Positions 1-10,399 of a stretch of DNA of 64,000 bases are shown here, one piece after another. Source of the stretch: Adenanthera pavonina (lineage: Eukaryota > Streptophyta > Magnoliopsida > Fabales > Fabaceae); NCBI GenBank assembly GCA_026686845.1, contig JAIVEN010000002.1:42673001-42737000 (forward strand), written 5' to 3'. How positions within the stretch are numbered: the stretch's first letter is position 1; every line of letters begins with the position of its first letter. The notes beneath the pieces were generated by a model that made no database searches, had not been told where the DNA came from, and saw only the letters and a program-made list of their open reading frames with translations. A program made the position numbers and the translations under genes.

Positions 1-180
1 TGAGGTTTTTTGTTTTTCTTTGAACAAAGAAATGAGGAATAAACAAAGCACATGGAAAATGGACTGAACGAAAATTTTGGGATTTAGAGTAGGGAGCCGA
101 AAATCTATAGATTTAGAATTTTGGGGGGGGGGGGAGTTTCATCCGTATAAACTACAGCTTTATAAAAATTAAGTGCCACA

Positions 181-262
181 AAAAAGTAAGTATATGCAAC
201 TAGCTCAATGGTCAAGTGTTGGCAAGCTAATTAGGTAATCTGAAGTTCGAGTCCTCAATCTA
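181..262 (+). repeat. tRNA-derived SINE head (fragment)
   Basis: The stretch has a polymerase III A-box-like sequence (TAGCTCAATGG, near 201) and a B-box-like sequence (AGTTCGAGTCC, near 243). Their spacing is about that of a tRNA promoter, as in the head of plant tRNA-derived SINEs. No cloverleaf with an acceptor stem can be folded by eye, so it is not called a tRNA gene. The body and tail are not recognisable because a CACTA-like miniature element begins about 10-20 bases further on. Confidence 0.45.
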
Positions 263-267
263 AACAA

Positions 268-763
268 TACACAATTTTTTACATCCATATTTTCTCACGG
301 CCAAGGCTTTGTGGAGAACTTCTCACACATGAGCAACTGTGAGAAATTCTCATGGAGAGAGCCCGTGAGAACCATTGAAGGATAAGAGTCTACGTGAACA
401 ATAAAGAAGGTGAGCTTGAGACACTTTCTCACGGGTATATGGTGGTGAGAAATTCTCATAGCCATGTGGCTGTGAGAATTTCTCACGGGCTTAAGGTTGT
501 GAGAAATCTTTTTTGGATATTTCTTTTATTTTTTCCCTTTTCCACTTTTTCTCACCAATGTTCTCACGCATGTTTTCCATGAGAAAATTTCCCGCCACCT
601 TCCCACCATGCCACGCAAAGGAGTCTCACTACCTTTTATTCATGAGAAAATCCATGAGAGTCTTCCTAAAAATGTTTTTTCTTGAGAAATACTGTGAGAA
701 TTTCTTTCACAAGATCAAGGCCATGAGAAATTTCCATGAGAAAATTGATGTTTTCTTGTAGTG
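268..763. mobile_element. CACTA-type miniature element, TCTCACGG repeats
   Basis: The right end reads GTTTTCTTGTAGTG, the reverse complement of a CACTACAAGAAAAC terminus typical of plant En/Spm (CACTA) elements. The left end is degraded but keeps a related inverted sequence (ACATCCATATTTTCTCACGG against ACATCAATTTTCTCATGG). Between them are many direct and inverted copies of a GTGAGAAATTCTCAYGG-type motif, like the subterminal repeats to which CACTA transposase binds. Short open frames here are by-products of the repeats. No target duplication was confirmed on the left. Confidence 0.55.
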
Positions 764-1035
764 TATATGTTTGTGAGGATGAGTTTATATGTTATTATAT
801 GCCTCCAAGTCCCTTGAGATGTTTAGTACCTTGTTTGGACAAAATATATGTATGTAAAGATGTTATATAATTTATTTTGCAAAGCAAGGCTATGCTAGAA
901 TCTGTCCAATCTAAGTATTAGTTAGTAAACCAAATACTGTTTTGATGTAACAGAGTAGAATGGTAGAGTGTTATATATTCGTAGAAGGTAGATAGAATAA
1001 TCTTTTCAAAGAGTTAAAGAACACTTCATTTGGAC

Positions 1036-1340
1036 GTGCGTACCAAAAGATTTGAATTTTTGAAAATGGGTTAGAGAACTTGGAAAAATGGTTTTGACCA
1101 AATGAACATTAAATTACTGTATGAATTGGCTCAGTAAAGTTAAGTTCCATATTTTTCGATTTAGTGAATGTTTTTAGCTATTTTTAAAGATTTGAATCAC
1201 CCTCATACAAATTTTCTGGAATTAGTTATAATTTTTCAAAGTTCAACTAGAAAAACTTCATGACCAAATAAATAGTATTTTAGAAGTTTAAATTTTTTCC
1301 ATATTGGTCTTTTAATGATTCAGGCTTCTAAAATAACTTA
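1036..1340 (-). repeat. Fragment of 3.1-kb LTR family (family C)
   Basis: This stretch is similar, in the same order, to 8930-9240, the terminal part of the family C LTR that lies at 2084-9322. Shared landmarks include the ATTGGCYCARTAAAGTTA region and the TTTTCAAARTTCA region. No termini or target duplication were found, so it is an older broken copy in minus orientation. Confidence 0.5.
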
Positions 1341-1370
1341 TTTAGGCATTATATATATTATTTTACATGA

Positions 1371-1822
1371 GAAATAATATTTAAAAGCAAGGTATGATAG
1401 TATATGAATCTTCTCCCCGAACTATGTGAATTTTGATCCCTTATAAGATACGTAGGCCCTAAAGTATCATTATAAGTCAAGTCCAACTTTATAAATAAAA
1501 ATATATTTTTTTAATTATTTATTTTATCTCTTTCTTTACGTATTTGATAAAGATAATTAAAATAATTGGAAGGCCATATTAATTTTTTATAATCAATTTA
1601 AGGTAGTTATTTTTATGAACAGATATTAAAGGGCGCCTAACACCTTCTCCATAACATAATTGACTACCGAACTTTTTTTTATTTCACAGACCAATGTTTC
1701 TTTTCTAAAGGTTTTTCAAAATTTCTTTTTTTAAAAATTTTGGTTGTGACTCTACTTTGTTTTAATTTCTTGTGTTGGAAAATTAAAATTTGGGTGTGAC
1801 ACTTTGGTGACTCCACTAGAGA
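1371..1822 (+). mobile_element. Tat/Ogre-like gypsy LTR end and primer binding site
   Basis: The segment carries text typical of plant Tat/Ogre gypsy LTRs: a GATACGTAGGC motif near 1448 and GGGCGCCTAACACCTTCTCC near 1631. The LTR appears to end at GGGTGTGACA (1792-1801). A few bases later comes TGGTGACTCCACTAGAGA (from 1805), one or two changes from the tRNA-Arg primer-binding site used by this lineage. The LTR start was not found. The family assignment rests on remembered lineage motifs rather than on a protein. Confidence 0.55.
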
Positions 1823-4594
1823 ATGTTTGAAATTTAAAACTACATAAGTTAGTTCTACAAAATTTTGTCACCTTAACTTTATTTTAATTACCTTTTCTTT
1901 TATTTCTTTTCAATATTGTTTATCTCATATGATTAGGGTATTTAATATTATTCTATTAATTTTTTTATTTTACAATATGAATAATGTGTTTATTGTATAT
2001 TACTTCATATATTTCTCTTATTGTTATTTGCTTAGCAGATAAGGTTTGGGTAGTTTGTAGGTTCCAAGTATGTATGCACTCCTTATAACATTCCAAGAAA
2101 ATTAAAATATCTAGAAATACATAAAAAATTTAAAAAAATAGGCTAACACCGTTTTGGGTAAAATAAGGTAAAGAGACCATTTTTCTGATTGGATGAAAAA
2201 ATAAAAAATTATAATTTTACCTATAAATAAGTTCAAAAATGATATCTATGTCCCTAAATTCATAAAAATTGCACGTACAAGAAATAAAAAAGTCCTTGGA
2301 AAAATTACACCTAATAACCTAAAAGTTTTAAAAATTATAATTTAATCTCGAGTCAAAGGTAATTTTGTAAATATGTAAAATTACTATCATAACGAAGCCC
2401 TCAACAAGAGAAAGTCTAATGGTATATGGCATTGAGAGTTAATGTTTAAGACTAAGGAAATAATTAGTGCCGAATATCCAAAAGTAACTTAAAACTGATA
2501 AAGTAAACTGTGGCTCCACGGATAGTTAAAAAGAAATCAGGACAGGATATGGGCCATACACAGATACCATTTGAGAAAGATAATTGAGAAAATATAAAAA
2601 TAGAATTGGAATAGTCTTGTAGCCTAAAAATGCTAATTTACTATAAAAGCAGTTTTGTCGGTACGGTTAAAAATTACTCAGTTCAAGATATATCTGGACT
2701 AGGAAAAATTGAGCAGTTTTTGAAAAATTTTCTCTCTCTTAGGTGTGACATTTCAGCTCACTTTTTTTGTCCAAGACTTCTCATGGAAGGCATTCCAAAA
2801 ACTTCTAAAGGAAGTTTTGATTTTTGGTTAAAAGGTAATTAAGGTTAATTATGCAATTAGTGTGTGATTAAACCACTTAATCCCTCTTTTTCCTATCTAT
2901 TCTGAATGTAGCATTCAGCAGCAAAACAAAAAAAGAAAAAACACAAGAAAGAAAGAGAGAAAGAGGAAGAGAAAGAGAAGACAAAGCTGATGGACCAAAG
3001 GCTCAAGCACTTGATAAGGATTCTTGCTACCTTAGACTTGTATTCTTGAGTAGTTTAAAATAGTTTCATGGAGTATATTTTTTCCCCTTCTAAATATGAA
3101 TTTCAGCCAAACCTAAATCATGAAAGGAATGAGTTTTGGTTTGCCAAACTTAGGAGAAATCATCAACTAATTAAGAGAACATGATTTCATGGAGTAGTTT
3201 GTTGTATTGCAAAGAAAATCTTTTTCCTCCTTCTTCCATGGGTTTGGCCAGGGCAGAGTATCATGTTAGAGTTAGAATTTCATGTTTTTTGTGCCAAAAT
3301 TGAGTTCCTCATGGTAGAAAGTCTTAGGAACAAGTGTAGATTTCATGAATAAGCTTAAGACTAAGAAAGTGAAATTTTTAGGATTTTGAAGCTTAATTCT
3401 GAATGAACAATAACTATAGCTAGATATGGAATTTGGTAATTCTGAGGCCATATTTGGATTTCTCATGAAAAATTACATTGAATAGAGGTATGATTTATCA
3501 TTTTTGAGCTAGGAATTTTGGTGAATTTTTGAAGAATTAGGGTTTCATAAACACTTTCTGAAGAAAGTCATGGACCCATTAGCTTGAGTAGTTGTTTGAT
3601 GATGTATTTAGGTTCGAAGAAGCCTAATAAAGATTGTGGAAATGTTAGAAAGAGGTGGAACCAAAGGAAAGGCAAGAGGATTCACATAGGTAGTATTATT
3701 TTCCTACTTGCACTACTGCAAAAATTATTTTTTACGTCGGTTGTTTTTGATTTTTTATGTCAGTTGTGGAAGTGACGTAGATCTGGCCGATGTAGAAAAT
3801 GTATTTTTTACGTCGGTTCTAGAACTGACGTAGAAAACATTTTTTTTTACATTGGTTGCATAAATAACCGACGTAAAAATTACTTTTTTTTAAAAAAAAA
3901 TAGATGAGTTTCAGGAACGCTTTTACTAACAAACGCTCCCGAAATTTTTAAAAAAATAATAATAAAATATTTTTTTTTCCCTCCTTGTCCCTTTATTTCA
4001 ACTATTCCAGCAATTCCATAATACAAAACCACTAGTGAATGAAAGCTTATAAAATAATAAACAACCAATCAACTCTAGAGCCTAGAGTAAGTGGTTTCAA
4101 ATTTCTCATCACAACCACTCATCAAATTCAACAACAATATAAAAACATCAAGATTTTTAACTAAATAGAATTTGTCATGATTGCTTGACAAATATTAGGG
4201 ATAGGTGAACAAAACAGCAGGTTGTCCCCTACATGATACTTACAATATAAAAAATGAAAGTAGATTCAAAAGTAGAGAGAGCAAAACAAACTGATTCATT
4301 AAAAAAAAAAAAAGAACCACACACAAACACAAGGGCCAAAAGAATTTATGTAGGATAGAGATGATATCTTTGATGTCATTCACAAGAATTCATATATTAA
4401 GACAACATTATTTATCCCAAAATAGATTAAACTAACAATTTTCAAGAAGTAAAAAATCTTGTGTTAGTTATGCCATTAAAAAAATCATGGCTGCTGTGAA
4501 TATTCCATTACAAAGATAAAAGACATCAATTTTCCATTTTCTTTTTCTTTTAGGCACAATGATTTTCCACTTTGTCTAAGAGTAAGATGCATAC

Positions 4595-4744
4595 CTCGTG
4601 AGTACATAGGAGTCCAAGATCTTCAAGCCAATACAAGGTTTTGGCAAGTTCATTGGACATTTGCTTATGCAAGGCCCTAAATTTATCATCCAAATCTTCA
4701 TAGTTGCTTTGCAATTACCTTTGAAATTCTGACAAGGCATCAGA
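4595..4744 (-). pseudogene. Captured exon resembling Dicer-like protein (third piece)
   Basis: On the minus strand an AG acceptor (TTTTGACAG) precedes a 50-codon stretch that ends at a GT donor (GAG|GTATGC). The frame holds one stop, TAA, about nine codons in. The rest reads as a charged helical segment containing NYEDLDDKFRALHKQ followed by LYWLEDLGLLCTHE. This resembles the region after the helicase domain of plant Dicer-like proteins, where a similar L-Y-C-L-x-x-L-G-L-x-C-A-x-E pattern is found. It follows two other Dicer-like exons in the correct order. The family call is from memory of the pattern and was not searched. Confidence 0.5.
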
Positions 4745-4866
4745 CTGTCAAAACAGATAAATTTTAGCCAATATCCTTTCATAGAAGAATAAGATGGCTA
4801 TGTAAATGGGGCATGAAGGTGCATTTTTACAAATCAACATATATTTAGAACATGACGTAGAACTAC

Positions 4867-4998
4867 CTTAGACTACAAAGCTTCAATCTTTGCTTTCAAA
4901 CACATAGCAAGAAATTGTGCTTGATCATGGAATCTACAACTCGCTTTCGCATAAGGGATATAAACATCTATCTCTGTTTTATCTTCAATTGTATATAT
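4867..4998 (-). pseudogene. Captured exon resembling Dicer-like protein (second piece)
   Basis: This is a 44-codon exon on the minus strand between an acceptor (TTTTGCAG) and a donor (AAG|GTAGTT), in phase 0 with the preceding exon. It begins IYTIEDKTEIDVYIP and continues with SCRFHDQAQF. Both are like the linker that follows the helicase C-terminal domain in Dicer-like proteins. The only in-frame stop is a TAG three codons before the donor, where the family usually has tryptophan, so it is one base from open. The exon joins 5080-5144 upstream and 4595-4744 downstream. Confidence 0.5.
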
Positions 4999-5079
4999 CT
5001 GCAAAAGCATAGAAGCTACATTGAAATTTAAGGAAAAAATAAAGTTTAGATACATTCAATGCATGAAATTTACTAATAC

Positions 5080-5144
5080 CTTGGAGTCCAAGATATTTTC
5101 AAGTTCTGATATCTGACCCTTGCAATCCATAGTAGAGGGATCAC
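5080..5144 (-). pseudogene. Captured exon resembling Dicer-like protein (first piece)
   Basis: A 65-base exon on the minus strand lies between an acceptor TTCTAG and a donor AAG|GTATTA. It encodes a peptide containing CKGQISELENILDSK, which runs in phase into the exon at 4867-4998. An I-S-E-L-E-x-x-L-D-S-K/Q motif leading into a Y-T-x-E-D segment is what I recall just after the helicase domain in plant Dicer-like proteins, DCL3-type most likely. The call depends on the three exons together; alone it would be too short. Confidence 0.48.
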
Positions 5145-5291
5145 CTAGAATAAAGTAATACATAGTATGCATTTAATAACTTCTTTTAATTTAACTTCTT
5201 CCTGAATTAGATCATAGGATAATCAATTACAAGTTGAAATTGACTAATATTGCATTTAATATTATAAGAATTAATCACTATACTAAAAGCT

Positions 5292-5364
5292 ATTGAGGCA
5301 ATGCACCCAATCCAAAATCTGAAACTTTAAGCAATCCACTAGCATCCAGCAACAAATTTTCAAG
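5292..5364 (-). pseudogene. Captured exon of a CIPK/SnRK3-type protein kinase
   Basis: A minus-strand exon after an acceptor (TATTACAG) encodes ENLLLDASGLLKVSDFGLGA followed by LPQ. This is kinase subdomains VIb-VII: the catalytic-loop asparagine neighbourhood (ENLLLD) and the magnesium-binding DFG. The DFGLxALPQ signature is typical of plant CBL-interacting kinases (CIPK/SnRK3). The proline that normally precedes ENLLLD is leucine here. No neighbouring kinase exons (HRDLK upstream, GTPxYxAPE downstream) were found, so one kinase exon seems to have been captured. It lies just upstream of the Dicer-like exons on the same strand. Confidence 0.65.
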
Positions 5365-6598
5365 CTGTAATATACAAAACACAGGTTATCTGTATTTTTG
5401 TAAAATGAAGTACAATTAAAATAGATATATGCTAGTAATGCTTGTAAGATAACTCATATCATATTAGGCAAGTTCAGTTCATCTGTTTTCAATTAAACTC
5501 TGATGGACACCCAAGAAAGGGGAAGAACCACCCCTTAAGTATGAAAATCAACCCACTTAAGTACATGATAAAGGTCATGTTAACATGGGATTTAGGCATG
5601 TTGTACTACAGTAAATTAAATTAAAAAAGTAATACTTGGAAACCACTATCTGTGTGGTTTATGCCATAATACAAACCAGCAACCTGAGCATAGTAAGCTG
5701 AAAAATGAGCTACAGTAAGAACTTCTTCCATTTATAGTTAGCATCTAAGAATACCAGTTCAAGAAAAATGCTCTATGCAAGGTCCAGTTGTTTAAGAAAC
5801 CAACCACCCATATTCATTCAAGTAGTCCATCAAGAATCGTGTGAAAATATTAGCCAAAACTTCAGCTTCAGGGGAGTTTCCATCAAGAATCCTTAAAAGC
5901 ACAATGATCATAACAATCACTCACCAAGGAAATGAGATAATGTATGAACCTCAACCTTTGATGACTATTGCCTCAAAGAATTATAAGCTTCAAAATATTT
6001 TACAGACTTCATCTAAAGTATTATAATATACCATTTGCCTAAGCAAAATGATTAATGGAAGGATTTCAAAACAAAATATATAGTAATAGACTACAAAAAA
6101 TTATACAAAATAATAAATATCTTTACAAGCAAAGCAATCTTTTCTGCAAGCCCAGATGGTTTATTCTCAATCTATGGTTGTAATGCAGAGAACATCCAAA
6201 GTGAATATCAAATCTTCTGGCATATAGAGCAAATAATGAAGCAAATCAATCAAGTAAACACATTTTTTTAAATGAAACAATTGAGCAGATTAATAAATAT
6301 CACCATTGTATATACCTTTCAGCTTCACCCCTCAAGTATTCCATCCATCACTCCCAGTTGATGCTTCATTTCCATTCATCCAACCTTTACATAAACTCAT
6401 ATTGTTAAGAGATATCCCTTCAAAGGCCTAATCTAATTCCTAAAGTTTGACCAATAGTATATAATCCATCATTGTTTCCTTTGTTGAATGCACAAAAAAA
6501 TTATATTATGGAATAACGTCATGGTGCATATCTAAAGCTAAAAGACTTCTTGTGACCAAAAAAAAAAAAGCTAAGACATCACAATAAGTCAGGCTTAT

Positions 6599-6774
6599 TT
6601 ACATTCACGGTTATTTTCTCTTGCTTGCCATGGCCTTTCAGGTGATAAAGGAGATTTAGGAGATGATGGTATATCTTCAAAGACTGAAGAATCTGCTTCA
6701 TGACCTTGTGTATAATTATCATTGCTAAAAAACATCAAAGCCCACTTCAGGTAACCATAAAGTTCATAGTCTAG
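6599..6774 (-). pseudogene. Unrecognised exon-like segment inside the CACTA element
   Basis: On the minus strand, a TTTTTCTAG acceptor is followed by an open stretch encoding DYELYGYLKWALMFF and later a Ser/Pro-rich tail (IPSSPKSPLSPERPWQARE), ending near a TAAATAAG. Its composition looks coding and differs from the AT-rich surroundings. The borders look like splice sites. I do not recognise the protein. It may be another captured host-gene piece lying upstream of the kinase and Dicer-like exons. Confidence 0.3.
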
Positions 6775-9322
6775 AAAAAAATAAAAAGAATTCAAACCTT
6801 TTCGCAGTCACCAGCGCTAAGTTTGAGTTTCTCACACATATAATATTAGGCAGTAACATACGCACCATTTTCTTCCTCATTACCATCATATATAAAGACA
6901 ACCCCTCTATATATATACCTAACAATACCTTGTCTGCCCAAGAGGATCTTTTACAGTTAAAATTTATGGGGAAATACATATTAAAGTGAGCACTCTTCCA
7001 AACTAATTTCCAGTTGGACCTTCACCAAAATAATCCCCTATTTCCATGTTACAACAACAGCAACAAGAGAACCCAGGGGAATCAAACAAACTCAAGTGCA
7101 GGAGATTCAGCTCTCTGCACAAGAAAAGATAACGGGGCACTACACACGAAAAAAAAATAAAGCAGAGGGATGGACATTGCAAAGCAAGATGAAATCAGGG
7201 CACCCAGACGGTGGAATAGCAAAATCATCATTCATAAAAATCACTCATAATAACTAAAAATTAAAAATAAAAACATACCTAGACGATGCTAAGAAAGCAC
7301 GAGTAGAAGCAAGGTTCCGACAAACCCAAAAAAATGCTCCTAGTCTTAATTTCTTTGCAGATTTTGGTGCCAAGCACTCTTTGCGGTGAATGCACAAGAA
7401 GGAGCTACTCTCTTCTGCAGTGATGGTCTATGAGTTTTGGAATACGATGGTTAAGGATTTAGGGATTTAGAACTATGGGGCGATGGGCGTGTTTAAGTTG
7501 AGATCGTGGCTGGAGAAAGTGATGCTGACGAGCTAAACGAATTGAGATCGACAGATGAGCGAGAGAGGACGACGAGTCTGAGGATCACAAGTAGGGCACC
7601 ATCTATATCTGGGGTTAGCCAAAATTTTAAAAAAAGAAAGAAAATTAATTATTGTTTTTGCGTTGGTTGCTTAAGTAACTGATGCCAAAAATGCGTTCAT
7701 TTGAAAACTATTTTATATATTTGCATAGAAATTCTATATTCTACGTCGGATTTCAAAATAACTGACGTAAAAAATGCACCATAAACTATATTATTTACAA
7801 AAATGCCACCGGTCATTTTTTAACGTCGGTTCCTCCTACAACCGACATAAAAAATAGGACGTAGAATAGCATTTTTCCACTAGTGTTGTATTATGTTATC
7901 GTTCTTGCTTTGAATATGTTTGATACTTTGTCATATGATTTTGTTGTTGCCTTGTGATGTTTTCATGTTGTTGGCTAAGTTGAATGAGGGGCTTTGAGAC
8001 CCTAGGATGTCCATTTTTCAAAACAAAACTCTACAAAAATTTTTGTGAAATCGTATGGCTTAAATGTATAAGTGTGTTTAATCAATGATTCTTCAATATT
8101 GCTATATAAATATGATAATATGATTGCATGTATGGGTAATCCCTACTAAGATTCTTTGAATCTCACCCCCCCTTCAATGACAAACCATGTTTGGGAAAAA
8201 ATGGAAAAAAGCTAAGGAAGGAGCAAGAGACATGAAGAAGAAAATGATGAATTGTTAATTGTGCCTTGTTTTATATGAAGTTGTAAAATAGTGAATATTA
8301 TGTTAACGTTGTAGAAAATGTACGAGAATTTTTATTTCTAGATATTGTGATATGACGTTATATTCTACCAAGTTTGATGCCAAAATGAGTTCATTTGCAT
8401 GGGTTTTGATAAGCAAATTTTAATATAGATTGAAACAGGGTATTTTCCAGGTGTGTTTATTTAGTTCACTCTTGTTCTATATTTAATGTGAGTATATATT
8501 TCTGAGATTTTTATACCAGATAGAGGACATCTCAAGGTTTAAAATGACACCTAATTCACCCTATTTGGAGTTGTGTACAATTAATGGTGAATTTTCAAAT
8601 TTAGGGTTCAGAATAGGAAAATATTGGAAAAACTGGAAACTGAATATTAGGTACTAGAAATTTCAAAAGATAAAATAAAATTGTACAGAGCTCCAAAAAT
8701 TTAGTGGTTTACATGTATAAAAATACATTCTTAAGTTTCATATGACACTAATTTGGAAGTGATTGGAGTTATAGAATAAGAGATATGTAAGTTTTCCCAA
8801 AACTATTCCAGTAAAAGATGAATTCTGACCCTTTATGATTTAAGCTAATGTTATGCCATGTGTAAGTGAAATAAATGTATAAGAAAAATATTTATACAAG
8901 TAGACATATAGAGATTTCAAATGACATAGAGTATGTATAATTTGGTACAGAATAGAATGAATTATGATTTTTCAAAGTTGAGGTCAGAAAATTGGAAGAT
9001 AGAAAAATGACTAAATGAACAGTAAAAGTTCACAAAATTTATTGTATAAATTGGCCCAATAAAGTTACTGTTTCGTACTTTTTCCATATAGATCTGAATT
9101 TAAGATAATTTTAGAGACTTGAATCATCTCAAGATAATTTTTATAGATTTAGTTATAAATTTTCAAAATTCATTGGGTAAAATGGAAATTGCCAAATGAA
9201 CAATACCCTGAGTAAATTGAAATTCTGTTTTTATTATATTATGATTTTAGTCGCTAAACCAAAATGAAAGGCATCTAATATGATCTAATACATAAAAATG
9301 AGCCCTAATATAATGTGTTACA

Positions 9323-10225
9323 CTCCTCACACACACCGAGCACTGATACACATTGTCTTCACATATGTTTTAGGCCTTATACCCGAGTCTGTGAATACCA
9401 TAAACTAGTGAAGTTTGTAATGGTTCCCTTGTTGGAGCTCTAGGTGGTTACTGTAAAGACTTTGTCGATGCAATAACCCATTTTGTAAATTTGGTCCCCG
9501 TTGAACTTTTGAGTTTTCAGTGGATCAAGTTTACTGATGGAGTCTTCGCCTTTATAGTGGAGGCAACTTGAAAACCTTATTAGGACAACAGACTAACTTT
9601 GAAAACTGGCACATTGATAAATAAATCCTAATAACCAACCAATTGACTAGTGCTCAACTTTCTTAGGGATAGATATCTCTATACCCTAGGGCCTATCCTA
9701 TAATAGGAGAAAAAGAGAGCATATGCTTCTCTTTATCATAGCATATCATCATTAAAAAACATAGGAAATGGTGACACATTGTTGCCTTGTCACCAGAGTG
9801 TGTATAAACATCTTTGCATAACTTGGTATAACACAATGATGGTGTATGCATTAGTAGCTTAACCTTTGTCTATGGGCCCCTAACCCTAATAGACCATGAT
9901 TACATTGCATTCATCATATTAGAAATATCTCACAAAGAGATAATCTCATAGAGATCATGGAACTTCTTTTTTATAATAAATTATAAGCCAAAGGGACTCA
10001 TTTTGATATGGGAGAGATTTAAAAAAAAAACTTTAGCCACATATTCATTTTAGACTTTTCACGAATTAAGGATTTCCCTTCTCTCTGGGTTAATTAGCCC
10101 TAGAAGAATTGGGAATTAGTTTTTTTTCTCAAGTCTCCCATACCAAAATTAGTTACATGAAATGATGCACCAATCAATCATTTAAAAAATAACAATTTCT
10201 TAATGCATTTAAAGAAAAAAGAAAT
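9323..10225 (+). other. Probable internal remnant of the Tat/Ogre-like gypsy
   Basis: No open frame survives here. After the solo LTR and its duplication (9323-9327), the sequence continues with text such as CTTATACCCGAGTCTGTGAA near 9377, which I associate with the leader of Tat/Ogre elements. It is therefore read as the continuation of 1823-2083. No gag or pol motif could be recovered, and the right boundary is not visible. Confidence 0.35.
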
Positions 10226-10395
10226 TGTAACACCCTACTCTAACATACCTCAAATCTTAACCAATTATTTCAAAAACTGATCAGACCAAACCAAAACACT
10301 TCCACTTTAACTCCCATAACACCAAAACCTCAAAAAATAATCAAAAGGTACCAGAACTGCGTTATGGCCGTGGCCTGCTACAGTACCACCATAGC
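10226..10395 (-). repeat. Family A LTR end fragment
   Basis: It begins TGTAACACCCTAC, the inverted 3' terminus of the ~2.5 kb family A LTRs further right. It shares their GC-richer motif (GGCCGTGGCCTGCTACAGTACCACCATAG) at the same distance from the end as in 29149-29270. Only about 170 bases remain before the copia relic begins. Confidence 0.55.
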
Positions 10396-10399
10396 TTCA

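Larger units (their letters stand above)
3708..7888. mobile_element. Non-autonomous CACTA element carrying gene fragments
   Basis: The element occupies 3711-7885. The left terminus is CACTACTGCAAAAA and the right terminus, read inverted, is CACTAGTGGAAAAA. A perfect 3-bp duplication TTG flanks it (3708-3710 and 7886-7888), as expected for En/Spm-type CACTA elements. Both ends carry clusters of TTTTTTACGTCGGTT-like repeats in both orientations (3728-3885 and 7655-7865), the usual subterminal arrays. No transposase frame is visible. The interior instead holds exon-like pieces on the minus strand with GT/AG borders (annotated separately) and a GC-richer 5'-leader-like stretch near 7290-7620. This suggests gene capture followed by mobilisation in trans. 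Confidence 0.88.
2079..9327 (-). mobile_element. Solo LTR, family C copy 2, with CACTA insertion
   Basis: An LTR in minus orientation lies at 2084-9322, flanked by a perfect 5-bp duplication CTCCT (2079-2083 and 9323-9327). Its ends read TATAACATTCC on the left and GTGTTACA on the right, so on the minus strand it runs TGTAACAC...GGAATGTTATA. It matches the reverse complement of 24739-27818 along its length, for example around the AACACCGTTTTGGGTAAAA sequence near 2146. Removing the CACTA element leaves about 3.06 kb. No internal retrotransposon sequence or second LTR adjoins it, so it is a solo LTR that split the Tat/Ogre-like relic. Confidence 0.85.

Noticed and set aside
123..136. Run of about 13 G residues
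   Set aside because: A simple homopolymer with no neighbouring G-runs to support a quadruplex.
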